A DNA stretch of 64,000 nucleotides from Kovacikia minuta CCNUW1 (GCF_020091585.1 NZ_CP083582.1:2170001-2234000); one strand, 5' to 3'; counted from the stretch's first letter, positions 9,851 through 19,505 are shown. The notes: a model not told the origin generated them from the letters alone. Made by a program: numbers and translations.

Positions 9851-10291
9851 ATGAACTGGGTCGCAAAAGTTGCAGTTGCTAGTTTGATTTTTGGTATTGG
9901 TTCACCTGCGATCGCCCAAACCTGTAGCCCATTAAGAGTCGTTGGAGCTGTGGGAAAAACGTCGATCACAAAAAAGGTTTCTCAGCCTGGGATTCCAGGC
10001 GCACCAGACAATTGGAATACAGACTTTGCTACAAATAGTCGAGCCAGCCGATATGTGGCGAATGTTCGGGCGAAAAACGAAGGCAATTACAAAATTGCCG
10101 TGTATTTGAAGTACCCCAACAATACAGCAGATAAGGTTTTTGAGAATGAAGTGCCGTTAAAAAATAATCAGTTATTCACCGTTTCAGGCTCACCCCGCGC
10201 CAATCAAACTCCCTACCAGGTGAATGTGTTTGTAGGTGGCACATTAGTTGTTGGAAACACTTACACAGCCGCCGCTTCAGCCTGTTACTAG
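9851..10291 (+). CDS. small secreted protein of unknown function
   Basis: A 146-residue protein begins with a typical Sec signal peptide (MNWVAKVAVASLIFGIGSPAIAQ) with a probable AIA-Q cleavage. The mature part has two cysteines (TCSPL near the start and ACY at the very end) that could form one disulfide. It is polar and beta-like (YKIAVYLKYPNN, QVNVFVGGTLVVGNTYT). An RBS (GGGAGGA at 9839-9845) sits before the ATG. No family is recognised. It is flanked by the IS110 element and a convergent carbonic anhydrase gene. Confidence 0.7.
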   Translation: MNWVAKVAVASLIFGIGSPAIAQTCSPLRVVGAVGKTSITKKVSQPGIPGAPDNWNTDFATNSRASRYVANVRAKNEGNYKIAVYLKYPNNTADKVFENEVPLKNNQLFTVSGSPRANQTPYQVNVFVGGTLVVGNTYTAAASACY

Positions 10292-10325
10292 CGAAACCTT
10301 GAGAAACCGGGTTTCTGAACGAAAC

Positions 10326-10367
10326 ATCAGGGGTTTCTGGTTAAATCAAGGCTGAGAAACCCCTGAT
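10326..10367. terminator. hairpin between convergent genes
   Basis: ATCAGGGGTTTCT (10326-10338) is complementary to AGAAACCCCTGAT (10355-10367), with a 16-base loop. It follows the secreted-protein gene by 35 bp and could serve as a transcript end. The GGTTTCT/AGAAACC words also occur in a larger palindrome near 13.9 kb, so it may instead be a dispersed repeat. Confidence 0.5.
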
Positions 10368-10488
10368 ACTGCTGCAAGATAGGAGTCTATTTATTTTGGC
10401 TCCCACATTTAAATTCCAGAAACCCTACTTTCTTCCAATTTCTGGCTTTTGATTTCTGGCTTCTGGCTTCTAGCTCCTAACCTGAGCC

Positions 10489-11373
10489 TCATCTTCTCCT
10501 TGCGGTTCCTCGATAAATCCGCTCTGCCTGCTCCGGCGAGAGCCAGGGCATAGATGAGGTCGCTTCCTGGGATGCCGCTGGGCGATTCTCAGCAGCTGGA
10601 CGATCGCCATTAGAACTTGTGGTGTGGGTTGGAGTTGGACTCAGTGCAGCAGGTTGTGGATATTTTGGGTTCAGTTGGCAGGCAACGGGTGAAGCCTCCA
10701 GAGTGGTGAAGTACCGTTCAGGTACTGCTGCTCCTGAAGAAGTTTCCTGAATCTGGCTTTGGGGTGGGATGTAGCAATGCGTTTCCGGGTCATACGCCAT
10801 CACTTCCCCGGTTTCAATCATATAAATCCAGGCGTAGATCCGGAGTTTTCCCTGGTATAAGCGGGAATGGATCACGGGGTAGGTTTGCAAGTTCTCAATC
10901 TGGGTTAGCACATTTTCGGCAATCATCACTTCCAGCAATTGTTCTTTGTCATAGCTGCCATAGCTTTCTTTAACCAATCGCCGGGTTGCTTCGGTATGCT
11001 TTAGCCAGTCGTAAACAAGCGGCATTTCTTCCTGGAGCTTGTTCAGTTGCAGTAACCCTTTCATCGCGCCACAGTGGGAATGTCCACAGACAATGATTTG
11101 TTCAATTCCCAGGGCATGGATCGCATACTCTACGGTTGCGCCCTCGCCTCCATTAGCGGCTCCATAGGGCGGAATAATATTTCCGGCATTGCGAATGACA
11201 AATAATTCTCCCAAATCCGCCTGGGTGATCAGACAGGGGTCAATGCGGGAGTCGGAGCACGTAATAAACAGAACCTTGGGCTTTTGACCATGAGATAGCT
11301 GCTCCAACAGTTCCCAGTGGGCAGAAACATAACTGGTCTGGAATTCTCGTAGCCCTTTAATGATGTCTTTCAT
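10489..11373 (-). CDS. ccaA: beta-carbonic anhydrase, CcaA/IcfA type
   Basis: Beta-carbonic anhydrase interconverts CO2 and bicarbonate; in beta-cyanobacteria the CcaA form releases CO2 for Rubisco inside carboxysomes. The zinc ligands are visible as C39 and, in the CGHSHCG motif, H98 and C101, with the catalytic dyad D41/R43 in TCSDSRIDP. The catalytic domain ends near residue 200. It is followed by a Pro/Ser/Thr-rich linker and a short C-terminal peptide (MPWLSPEQAERIYRGTARRR). The 294-residue length and this C-terminal extension fit carboxysomal CcaA rather than short E. coli-like enzymes; carboxysomal targeting is inferred. The gene is single and convergent to the secreted-protein gene. 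Confidence 0.92.
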   Translation of the reverse strand: MKDIIKGLREFQTSYVSAHWELLEQLSHGQKPKVLFITCSDSRIDPCLITQADLGELFVIRNAGNIIPPYGAANGGEGATVEYAIHALGIEQIIVCGHSHCGAMKGLLQLNKLQEEMPLVYDWLKHTEATRRLVKESYGSYDKEQLLEVMIAENVLTQIENLQTYPVIHSRLYQGKLRIYAWIYMIETGEVMAYDPETHCYIPPQSQIQETSSGAAVPERYFTTLEASPVACQLNPKYPQPAALSPTPTHTTSSNGDRPAAENRPAASQEATSSMPWLSPEQAERIYRGTARRR

Positions 11374-11625
11374 GGAGTCAGGTTACTCACTGTTTGAAAC
11401 CGTAGGTTTTGGACGATCGCCGTTCAAATCAAAGCATATAGTAATTCTTGGGGGAGTGAAAGAATGGCATTCAGGAGTCACGAGCCAGGAGCCAGGAGCC
11501 AGGAGAGTTTTCTGTCCGCTGCGTGTACCATTCATTACAAAATGTTTTCGGCTTGTGTTCCAGCGCACTTTACTATTTCTGGATAATTCTGGGAGTATTT
11601 CTATCATTTGTTTTAATTAAAACCC

Positions 11626-13786
11626 ATGCCGAAAGCCAAAGCAGCCGCTCCAGAAACCGATTTGAGCCACCCCCAGTATTATTTCAACCGGGAGTTGAGC
11701 TGGCTTGAGTTCAATCGGCGGGTATTGCATGAGGCGCTCGATCCGCGCACACCCCTGCTGGAACGGGTGAAATTTGTAGCAATCTTTGCTTCTAATCTGG
11801 ATGAGTTTTTCATGGTGCGGGTTGCGGTGTTAAAGCAGCAGGTAGAAACTCAGGTGAGCGAACTGACCCCAGATGGTAGAACGCCACAACAACAGTTAGA
11901 TGAGATTGGCAAGCACCTTCATCCCATGCTAACTCAGTTGCACCAGTGTTTTCAGGAAGAATTAATTCCCCAATTGGCGGCAGAGGGGGTTTATCTGCTG
12001 AGCTATGCGGAGCTGGATCAGGCGCAACGGCTTTATTTGCATCGCTATTTTGAGGAGCAGATTTTCCCCGTCCTGACCCCGCTGGGGGTTGACCCTGCCC
12101 ATCCCTTTCCAGTGATGTCAAATCTGAGTTTGAATCTGGCAGTTGTCATCGAAGATCCGGAGACGGGCGATCGCCACTTTGCCAGGGTGAAAGTTCCCAC
12201 CGGATTGCTCCCCCGATTTGTGGAATTCCCGCAGGAGCTAAAACCGCATCAGGGGCAGCCCTGCGTCTGGGCGGGCGTTTTTCTAGAAGATGTGGTTGCC
12301 CACAATCTGGAAGCACTGTTTCCGGGAATGAACATCCAGGAACACCATATTTTCCGCATTACACGGGACGCTGACCTGCCTGTGCGGGAGGATGAAGCTG
12401 ATGATCTGCTGTTAGCGATCCAACAGGAACTCCGCAAACGTCGGTTTGGTGGGTCTGTGGTTCGGCTGCAAATTCTCACCTCGATGTCGGATTTTGTCCG
12501 TCAAGCCCTGATTCGGGGGATGGAGTTGGAAGAGAAAGATGTCTTTGAGATGCCAGGCGCAATGGGTTTAAAGGATTTGATGTCGTTTATGGCATTACCG
12601 TTGCCGCACCTGAAGGAACAACCCTGGACTGCGGTTGTTCCCAAACGACTGCAAGTAATTGATGCATTTGCCGAAGAAGATTCAGGTTTGAAGGGGGAAG
12701 AAGTCAAGGATATTTTTTCCGTCATTCGGCAGCAAGATTTGCTGGTGCATCACCCCTATGAATCTTTTACCGGATCGGTGGAGCATTTTATTACCTACGC
12801 TGCGCACGATCCAGCAGTGTTGGCAATTAAGATGACTTTATATCGCACTTCGGGCGATTCTCCGATCGTCAAAGGGTTGATTGCTGCTGCTGAAAACGGC
12901 AAACAGGTGGTTGCCCTGGTGGAACTGAAAGCCCGCTTTGATGAGGAAAGCAATATCAACTGGGCGCGGGCACTAGAAGATGCAGGGGTGCATGTGGTGT
13001 ACGGTGTCCTGGGGCTAAAAACCCACACCAAGGTGGTGCTGGTGGTGCGTCGGGAAGAAGGGCATATCCGGCGCTATGTTCATATCGGGACGGGCAATTA
13101 CAATTCCAAAACTGCCAGGCTTTACACCGATTTGGGGCTGCTGAGTTGCCAGGATCAACTGGGCGCAGACCTGACGGATCTGTTTAATTACCTGACCGGA
13201 TTCTCTAAACAAAAATCCTACCGTAAATTGTTGGTCGCTCCCGTAACCCTCCGCGATCGCATGCTTGCCCTGATCCAACGCGAAATTAACCATGCCAGGG
13301 ATGGTAAACCCGCCTGCATCATCGCTAAAATGAACTCCCTGGTTGATGCCTCCAATTATTCGGAAGCTCTATGAAGCATCCCAGGCAGGTGTTCAAGTTG
13401 ATTTGATCGTGCGTGGGATTTGCTGCCTCCGTCCTGGCTTAGAAGGCATCAGCGATAACATTCGGGTGATCAGTATTGTCGGTCGGTATCTGGAACACTC
13501 ACGCATCTTCTGGTTCCACAACAACAGCAAAGAAGAGGTGTTCATTGGTAGTGCCGACTGGATGCCGCGCAACCTCGATCACCGGGTCGAAGCCGTAACC
13601 CCCGTTGAAGATCCTGATCTTGTCAAAGAGTTGAGGGTGATTCTGGACATTTTGCTGGCGGACGATCGACAAGCCTGGGACTTGCAATCAGACGGCTCCT
13701 ATATCCAGCGTCGCCCCGCCGATGCCCATTCCGACAAAAGCGCGCAAAGAATTTTGATGGAACATGCCCAGCAGAAAAGCCACTAG
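11626..13786 (+). pseudogene. ppk: polyphosphate kinase 1, reading frame broken by a 1-bp shift
   Basis: PPK1 makes polyphosphate from ATP. The first frame (11626-13374) holds the N, head and C1 domains (YYFNRELSWLEFNRRVL near the start) and the autophosphorylated histidine in HIGTGNYNSKTARLYTDLGLL (about residue 486). It stops after [11 protein letters not shown]. The second frame continues exactly where the first is lost ([20 protein letters not shown]) and contains the second catalytic histidine ([12 protein letters not shown]) and the C2 domain up to 13786. One extra base near 13348 (GTT GAT G CCT CCA) explains the break. No slippery heptamer is present. It is either a real inactivating mutation separating the two catalytic histidines or an assembly error. 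Confidence 0.92.
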
Positions 13787-14143
13787 AAGGCAGAGGGCAG
13801 GAGGCAGGGGGCAGAGGGTAAGAGGGGTGAGGGAGTCAGGAGTCAGAATCAAGCCAGAACTTAAAACTCAAAACCTAGAACGCCGGTACAGAAACTGGGT
13901 TTCTGCTGTGAGATGTTCAATTTTCGCTGAATATCCTCACCAGAAACCCAGTTTCTCGAGATACTGTACCGATGCTCTAGAACTTAAAACTCAATTCATC
14001 ATTCAAAATTCAAAACTCATCATTCAAAACTCCTCTGTCCCCCAATTCGTCGTTCCGTATTCAAGGTTGCAAGGACAGACCCAGGGGCAGACTATACTCT
14101 ATAGGTATACCAACGTCTTTTGAGCACCAGTCCGAGCAGAGAG
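13787..14143. repeat. repeat-rich spacer with an 89-bp palindromic element
   Basis: The spacer after ppk contains G-rich words (ggcagagggcaggaggcag), 'cttaaaactcaaaac' units, and a palindrome at 13883-13971. The palindrome arms CGGTACAGAAACTGGGTTTCTG and CAGAAACCCAGTTTCTCGAGATACTGTACCG are complementary apart from a short internal mismatch. The palindrome has the look of a small non-autonomous repeat (REP/MITE-like). No gene is supported. Confidence 0.65.
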
Positions 14144-14677
14144 ATGTCAATGAATACAAACTCGGAATTTCTGCGTGGCATGACTGAAGCTGCTTTGTCG
14201 GGGCCAAGCTTATATCCCTGGGATAAACGTCCGGCTGTGGCAGAGCTTCAGGAATTGCTCAATGCCCACGGCTTCAAACTCAGAATTGATGGAGATTTTG
14301 GCTATATCACTGAAGATGCTGTAAAAGAATTTCAACGGCAGCAAAACATCCGGATTGATGGCATTGTTGGACCGCAAACGTGGGCAGCCTTAAAGAAAAA
14401 TATTCCCCCTGGAACGCGCACTTTGCGTCATGGCCATACGGGTGCAGATGTGTGCGAACTCCAGGGGCTACTCCAGGTTTGTGGCTATCCCGTTGGTAGG
14501 CATGGAATTTTTGATGAGGAAACGAAACAGGCGGTGGTCGCTTTTCAGCAACACCATAAGCTAAAAGAATGCGGCACGGTGGACAAAGTAACCTGGACCG
14601 TGCTGCGAGATGGTATGCCCCTCCCTCCTTCCCCCCAACGCTCCCGCTGGCATCTAAATACGAAAAAGTGGTGGTAG
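14144..14677 (+). CDS. protein with two peptidoglycan-binding (PG_binding_1) domains
   Basis: Two repeats of the PG_binding_1 three-helix domain are visible. The first reads AVAELQELLNAHGFKLRIDG...YITEDAVKEFQRQQN...DGIVGPQTWAAL. The second reads GADVCELQGLLQVCGYPVGRHG...DEETKQAVVAFQQHHKL...GTVDKVTWTVL. Such domains anchor proteins to peptidoglycan. No catalytic domain and no clear signal peptide is seen, so it may be a small wall-binding protein exported by another route, or a cytoplasmic member of the expanded cyanobacterial family. The start is set at the ATG at 14144 (MSMNTNSEF); the ATG at 14150 is equally possible, with GAGAG upstream. Confidence 0.8.
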   Translation: MSMNTNSEFLRGMTEAALSGPSLYPWDKRPAVAELQELLNAHGFKLRIDGDFGYITEDAVKEFQRQQNIRIDGIVGPQTWAALKKNIPPGTRTLRHGHTGADVCELQGLLQVCGYPVGRHGIFDEETKQAVVAFQQHHKLKECGTVDKVTWTVLRDGMPLPPSPQRSRWHLNTKKWW

Positions 14678-14746
14678 GGAGAGTCAGTAATCAATCATCA
14701 GTTGTCGGTTATCAGCTATCCGTGGTTCCCTGTTCGCCACCCCAAG

Positions 14747-15388
14747 CTAATCATCTCGATAGGCAGGGTCATCCTCAATTCGGATTCTGGAGGGGCTAAG
14801 CCCAGGATTGATGGATGGTGGTTTGATGCTAGGCGTTGGCGGTGAGGTTGAGGGAGAATTAGAAGCAGTTTCCGGTGCAAGGGGTTGCAGTGCTGGGGAA
14901 CTGGGTGGCTTGGGGGAAGGGGTTTCTGGCATGGGGGCAGCAGAGAGGGGCACAGGCGGGGGAGCTGCTTTGGGTTGAGGGAGTTTGGTGAATCCCATCA
15001 GGGCAATAGAAGAATTGCCAAAATATTTCGACCAGGGTTGAATCCTGGATATCCTTTTCCAATTGTCACGGGAGACAGTTGAGGATAGCAGCGGAATTTC
15101 CTGCCCATTCCGCTCTCCCAAAATCACAACCGACACGCTCGTTATGGTGGCGTTTTCTGCAAATGCCCGATCGACTAGGCGGGTTGCCAACGATTCTGCC
15201 TGCCGCATCATTTGCAAATACGTTTGTTCTTTGGTGGGGGTAATGACAGAGCGAATTTGTTTAGTTTCCGCCAGAACTGGCAGGCTCAGCAGGATTAGAC
15301 TGGTAATGGATAGCATGAAAATGGAAACAAACCGGGAGCATTGGGCAATCCCTGTCCAAAGGAATCTTACATTCACAAACTTACGCAT
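14747..15388 (-). CDS. secreted or membrane-anchored protein with proline-rich tail
   Basis: The 213-residue product has an N-terminal hydrophobic segment (FVSIFMLSITSLILLSLPVLAET) with a plausible signal-peptidase site after VLA-E. A helical/beta domain of about 100 residues follows (YLQMMRQAESLATRLVDRAF, ITSVSVVILGERNGQEIPLLSS, WKRISRIQPWSKYFGNSSIALMGF), then a low-complexity Pro/Ser/Ala tail of about 70 residues. Proteins with this domain are seen in cyanobacteria but no function is known to me. An internal ATG (MLSITSL) could be the true start. It is convergent with the peptidoglycan-binding gene. Confidence 0.65.
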   Translation of the reverse strand: MRKFVNVRFLWTGIAQCSRFVSIFMLSITSLILLSLPVLAETKQIRSVITPTKEQTYLQMMRQAESLATRLVDRAFAENATITSVSVVILGERNGQEIPLLSSTVSRDNWKRISRIQPWSKYFGNSSIALMGFTKLPQPKAAPPPVPLSAAPMPETPSPKPPSSPALQPLAPETASNSPSTSPPTPSIKPPSINPGLSPSRIRIEDDPAYRDD

Positions 15389-15441
15389 CCTAAAGTATAG
15401 AAAGCAACATTGACACTCGCTTCGCGTTCCTATACTAGGGC

Positions 15442-15484
15442 GATCGGTTTCAATCCCCGTGTTTGCTGGGAAACACCACCGATC
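15442..15484. repeat. hairpin with GATCGGT/ACCGATC arms
   Basis: GATCGGTTTC at the left and GAAAC...ACCGATC at the right pair to form a stem, followed by TTTT. It lies upstream of the ABC gene and downstream (divergently) of the proline-rich protein gene. It resembles a terminator but has no obvious gene to terminate on the plus strand. Confidence 0.4.
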
Positions 15485-15544
15485 TTTTGTGGTAAGACAG
15501 AGGTGTAACCCCTGCCTCTGCCTTCTGACTTTTGCCTTCTGCTA

Positions 15545-16297
15545 ATGACGATTGCCCTTAAACTCTCTACCCTCTCCAAACGATTTGGCTCTCACCTGGC
15601 GGTTAATAACCTCAGCCTGACGATCGCCCAGGGTTCCCTGTATGCCCTGTTGGGTCCAAATGGAGCTGGAAAAACCACCACCTTACGGATGGTTGCCGGA
15701 CTGTTACAACCCGACAGCGGGGATGCCTTGATTTTGGGACACAGCATCACCCGATCGCCCGCTGCGGCAAAACAAGCCCTTGCTTACCTGCCCGATGAGC
15801 CGTTACTTTATGGCAAATTGCGACCAATGGAGTATCTGGAGTTTGTTGCCGGACTGTGGGGCATTCCCGCTGCCAAGGCAGAAGCCCGCGCCAAAGAACT
15901 GCTCAAGCAACTGAGTCTGTGGGACGTGCGATCCGATCTGACTGAAACCTTTTCTCGCGGGATGCGACAAAAACTCTCCCTGGCAGGCGCATTTATCCAC
16001 CAACCCCGCGTCATTATCCTGGATGAACCTCTGAGCGGTCTGGACGCCGCCGCTGCCCGGTTGGTGAAAGATATGCTGGCAGAATATGTCAATCGCGGCA
16101 ATACCGTCATCCTCACCACCCACATCATGGAAGTTGCCGAACGGATGGCACAGCGAATTGGCATTATCAACCACGGAACTCTGATTGCAGAAGGCACCCT
16201 GGCGGAACTGCGATCGCGCAGTGGCGACGCAAGCGGCACCCTGGAAACGGTTTTCCTGGAGTTAACAGCAGGGCAGGGAACACTCGATCAGCATTAA
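15545..16297 (+). CDS. ABC transporter ATP-binding protein
   Basis: The 250-residue ATPase has Walker A (GPNGAGKTTTLRM), a Q-loop region, a modified signature (FSRGMRQKLSLAGAF in place of LSGGQ), Walker B (VIILDEPLSGLD) and the H-loop (TTHIMEVAERM). The order and the GMRQK signature are typical of DrrA/CcmA-type ATPases of ABC-2 exporters and of antibiotic or exopolysaccharide efflux. No permease gene follows directly, since the next gene is a convergent disrupted Uma2 gene. The partner must be elsewhere or has been lost. The gene overlaps the Uma2 stop by 4 bp at its 3' end. Confidence 0.88.
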   Translation: MTIALKLSTLSKRFGSHLAVNNLSLTIAQGSLYALLGPNGAGKTTTLRMVAGLLQPDSGDALILGHSITRSPAAAKQALAYLPDEPLLYGKLRPMEYLEFVAGLWGIPAAKAEARAKELLKQLSLWDVRSDLTETFSRGMRQKLSLAGAFIHQPRVIILDEPLSGLDAAAARLVKDMLAEYVNRGNTVILTTHIMEVAERMAQRIGIINHGTLIAEGTLAELRSRSGDASGTLETVFLELTAGQGTLDQH

Positions 16298-16770
16298 CCC
16301 TGTTGGCACATCGCAACTCGAAACGCCATGACTGCATCAAACTGATCCGTTGGTCTAACGTAATTGGCAAACACAGCAATATCCAAATTGGGTAATAATT
16401 TGCTACTTGAAGTTAATTCATGGTGAGTGGTTCGCAGATGATAAATTGAGAATTGATTGTTCTCCCAAAACCAAACTTCTGGGACTCCCAACCCTCGATA
16501 AATTTCCAACTTATCTACCGTTCCACTGGTTAAAACCACTTCAATTGCGATGTCTGGGATGTCCTTTTTCTGCCCCAAACAGTAACACTCATCCGGTTCC
16601 AACCCACGCTGCTTTGCCGCCCTGCGAAACGTTGCCGAACCGATACCATGACATCGCGTCCGGGTTTCCTGAAAATAGGCTTCCATCAACATTGCAATCA
16701 TGGTTTTCAGCTCCTCGTGCTCTGGAGAGGTCGTCATGATTTCCAATGTTCCTTCTATACTCGCCGCTTC
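16294..16770 (-). pseudogene. Uma2-family (DUF820) protein, C-terminal fragment
   Basis: This fragment encodes the C-terminal two thirds of a Uma2-type PD-(D/E)xK-like protein. It contains EGTLEIMTTSPEHEELK, ATFRRAAKQRGLEPDECY, DIPDIAIEVVLTSG (core Asp and Glu) and YRGLGVPEVWFWENN. Members are abundant in cyanobacteria; an endonuclease role is predicted from the fold. The frame enters from the edge of the IS630 element at 16771. The N-terminal part is found at 19311-19448 beyond two insertion sequences. The gene is therefore inactivated. Confidence 0.88.
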
Positions 16771-16772
16771 TA

Positions 16773-17896
16773 AGAACTGGACTTTTAGACCTGCGATTGC
16801 ATCAGCGATATGATGAAGTTATCCACTTCACCAGGGCAGGGAGCCTGCTTGTATGATTCAGGTTGAATTTACTGAGCAGATGATTGAGGAGTTGAAGTAC
16901 GAGCGGTACCATCACCCCCACCCGAAAGTTCAACAGAAAATGGAAGTGTTGTACTTAAAAAGCCAAGGTTTGGCGCACCAAGATATCCGACGATTGTGCA
17001 ACATTTCTAAAACGACCCTGACGAGTTATCTCAAGCAATATCTTGAAGGTGGGATTGAGCGGCTCAAGCAGTTGGATTATCGGGGGCAACCGAGTGAGTT
17101 GAATGCCCATGCTGCCAGTGTGGAAACCTACTTTAGAAATCATCCTCCTCAAACGATTGCAGAAGCCCAGTCGAAGATTGCTGAAATCACTGGGGTTCAC
17201 AGAAGCCCCAATCAGGTCAATGCCTTTCTCAAACGGATTGGCATGAAACGTCGTAAAGTCGGGTTTGTGCCTGGTAAAAGTGGTAATCCTGACAAGATCG
17301 CCGAACAGGAACGGTTTCAAGCAGAGAGTCTAGAACCGCTGCTGGAATCTGCTAAAGCTGGAAAACAAGCTGTTTTTTTGTGGATGCTGCCCATTTTGTT
17401 CACACTACTTTTTTAGGGTATCTCTGGTGTTTTTGCCGAGTTTTTATCAAGTCACCCTCTGGTCGCAAGCGGTTTAACGTCCTGGGAGCACTCAATGCCC
17501 TCACGCTGGAAATTATCACGGTCACTAACGAAACTTACATCAATGCTGAGAGTGTTTGCCAACTGATGCAGAAACTATCAGACTTAGCGTTGGGCATCCC
17601 GATAACGTTAGTGTGGGATAACGCTCGGTATCAAAAATGTGCCGTGGTATTTGAATTGGCGAACCAACTGGGAATTACTTTGGTGTACTTACCGTCTTAC
17701 TCACCCCATTTGAATTTAATCGAACGGTTATGGCGATTTGTGCGTAAAGAGTGTTTGTACTCTAAATATTATGCTGATTTCTCTGCCTTTAAGAGTGCGA
17801 TTTCGACCTTGATTGACACAGCGCACGTCAACAAACACGAAGAGCTTAAAAGCCTAATGAGTTGGAAGTTTCAGTCATTCAAGAAAGTCCAGTTCT
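16773..17896 (+). mobile_element. IS630-family insertion sequence
   Basis: The ends are inverted repeats: agaactggactttt at 16773 and aaagtccagttct ending at 17896. Each is bordered by TA (16771-16772 and 17897-17898), the target duplication typical of IS630/Tc1 elements. The length is 1124 bp. It sits in the Uma2 gene directly beside an IS701 element. Confidence 0.88.
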
Positions 17897-17907
17897 TAGC
17901 CGAGTAG
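16853..17907 (+). CDS. IS630 transposase, made by -1 frameshift at T7
   Basis: The first frame (16853-17416) encodes the helix-turn-helix part (LAHQDIRRLCNISKTTLTSYL...GVHRSPNQVNAFLKRIGMK). The second (17380-17907) encodes the DDE catalytic part (FFVDAAHFVHTTF, TLVWDNARYQKC, LPSYSPHLNLIERLW). In the overlap a run of seven T (17373-17379) lets the ribosome slip -1 so that GTT TTT TT continues as VDAAHFV. This restores the conserved IS630 motif with the first Asp. The programmed frameshift is typical for the family. The stop codon at 17905-17907 lies 11 bp outside the inverted repeat, in former Uma2 sequence. Confidence 0.88.
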
Positions 17908-17914
17908 AGTGTAA

Positions 17915-19309
17915 CCCTCTTCCATCATTTAAGCAGAGTTAAATAAGATACGCCGTAGGAGCAGTTCGTGAATGATAGGGCAGTAAAATTGCTGCATTCG
18001 TTCAATCAATTGGGCAAATCCTTGCTCTAGAGTGGGAATGAAAAACACAGTTAACCACTGTTTGAGATGGTTAAAGGCAACCCACGGTTCAATCACTAAA
18101 CGTAAATTATTGAGCAGATTTTTCCACCCCCGTTGATTGTCCCACCAGGGATGCTGCGTGAAGACTTGCTGGGATAAAGGACACTCAGAATTGAACGCAT
18201 CGGCAAACAAACTGACCATCGTAAACGCACTCATGACGATCTCCCACCAGCGTTCAATCTGCTTGTAGTTCGTCACCCGGAAATCCGCCCACCCCAGGGC
18301 ATCCTTGCTTTGCTTGAGTCCATATTCCACCCAAGTACGATCACCGTAAGCATCACCAATTTCATCAAGCTTGATGGCAGGTGCATTGCTCATCACAAAC
18401 ACAGTTGAATTGTCCGGTAACGTTTCTGGGTCGGTGGTCAACTCCCAGTAACGGACACTGCCACGAGTGCCATAGATAATCTCACGTCGATAGCGGACTT
18501 CAGTTTCGCCGTTGCTAAAGGTGCGCTTGAACTGCTGCCAGGGTTCTGCCGTGACCTCCTGGTCTTGCGGCAACCAGACCCCGTGATTCGAGCGAATCGC
18601 CACAATGTAAGGCAACTTGAGCGCAACCAGCGTTGAAATAAAGTTGCAGTCACTCTCCCCATACAAACTATCGGCTAACACCAACTCAAACTGAAATCCC
18701 ATTGCCATCAATTCACGGATCATCGTGGATGCAATTTGCGGTTTCGTCTGGTAGTTCTCTCCAGGTTTGAGTCGTTCTCTCGGCTTGTACACCTCAAAGC
18801 ACAACGGTAAAATCATGCCCTTGAATAGCCCGTATGCGGTGACGACCACAATGCCATTTTCTCGCTTGCCAACATTGCCGATGTATTGTCGTTTCACATA
18901 ATCGGTACTGTTTCCCTTTTTACAATCCCCAGTCTCATCAATTAGCAGGATCATCGCTTGTTTCTGAGTCAACTCCAGTATCAGATTTAAGCGATGCTGC
19001 CGCAGACGACTCACTGACCAGGGAGACTCCGTTAACAAGTTGTGCAAGCCTTGTTCATTAGCTAGTCCAACTGCTTTGGCAATAGCTGGCAAAGTCTTGC
19101 GTTTGAGATCTGAAATCATCCCAATATGCAGGTATTTGAATGCTTCAAAGCTCCGCACCTCTGGAAATAAGTCAGCATACAGTTCACAATACTCATCCAC
19201 GAATCGCAGCGTTGGATGAGGTGCACGAGGCGTAACCATACCCTTCAAAATCGCAACAGGAACATATATCTCTATTTTATTTATTCCTCGCTAAAAGGAT
19301 GGAAGAGGG
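17915..19309 (-). mobile_element. IS701-family insertion sequence
   Basis: CCCTCTTCCATCATTTAAGC at 17915 and its counterpart GCTAAAAGGATGGAAGAGGG ending at 19309 form imperfect terminal inverted repeats around one transposase gene. The flanks share TTA on the minus strand, a possible 3-bp duplication. It separates the N- and C-terminal pieces of the Uma2 gene together with the adjacent IS630. Confidence 0.82.
17929..19248 (-). CDS. IS701-family transposase
   Basis: This 439-residue transposase has the IS701 pattern. The first DDE aspartate is in ILLIDETGDCKKGNSTDYV, followed by RQYIGNVGK, with the second aspartate in ELVLADSLYGES. The downstream region reads RTWVEYGLKQSKDALGWADFRVT with the catalytic Glu, and a C-terminal helical region follows. 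The family is widespread in cyanobacteria. The reading frame is intact and fills the element, so it may be active. A TATA-like and ribosome-binding context upstream of 19248 was not resolved. Confidence 0.9.
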   Translation of the reverse strand: MKGMVTPRAPHPTLRFVDEYCELYADLFPEVRSFEAFKYLHIGMISDLKRKTLPAIAKAVGLANEQGLHNLLTESPWSVSRLRQHRLNLILELTQKQAMILLIDETGDCKKGNSTDYVKRQYIGNVGKRENGIVVVTAYGLFKGMILPLCFEVYKPRERLKPGENYQTKPQIASTMIRELMAMGFQFELVLADSLYGESDCNFISTLVALKLPYIVAIRSNHGVWLPQDQEVTAEPWQQFKRTFSNGETEVRYRREIIYGTRGSVRYWELTTDPETLPDNSTVFVMSNAPAIKLDEIGDAYGDRTWVEYGLKQSKDALGWADFRVTNYKQIERWWEIVMSAFTMVSLFADAFNSECPLSQQVFTQHPWWDNQRGWKNLLNNLRLVIEPWVAFNHLKQWLTVFFIPTLEQGFAQLIERMQQFYCPIIHELLLRRILFNSA

Positions 19310-19310
19310 A

Positions 19311-19448
19311 TAAATAGCTCAATCGCAGGTTTGGAAAGTCATCGCCCAGGGTTGCCAGCAAAATCTCATACTGTTGCCAACTCACTCCTTCTAAAACCAC
19401 TCGTTGTTCGGGTTGAGCCAAAATCGGCTCCGCAAGATTCATACTCAT
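19311..19448 (-). pseudogene. Uma2-family protein, N-terminal fragment
   Basis: From ATG at 19448 the frame reads MSMNLAEPILAQPEQRVVLE and then SWQQYEILLATLGDD and LRLSYL, the standard start of a Uma2 protein. It then runs into the IS701 end. On the minus strand, joining LSYL across IS701 and IS630 to the C-terminal fragment stays in frame. The join leaves ten extra residues (HSTRLEAASI) before EGTLEI, where the family normally has a short loop. These could be part of the original protein or remnants of element ends. Confidence 0.85.
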
Positions 19449-19505
19449 GGCTACCTGCCTAGAAAATAAGGAGTTGGTACATCCCTCATCCCCCATCCTT
19501 CTCCC

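Noticed and set aside
15449-15472. GTTTCAATCCCC word resembling the start of cyanobacterial CRISPR repeats
   Set aside because: Only one copy is present, no spacers follow, and it is part of a local hairpin.
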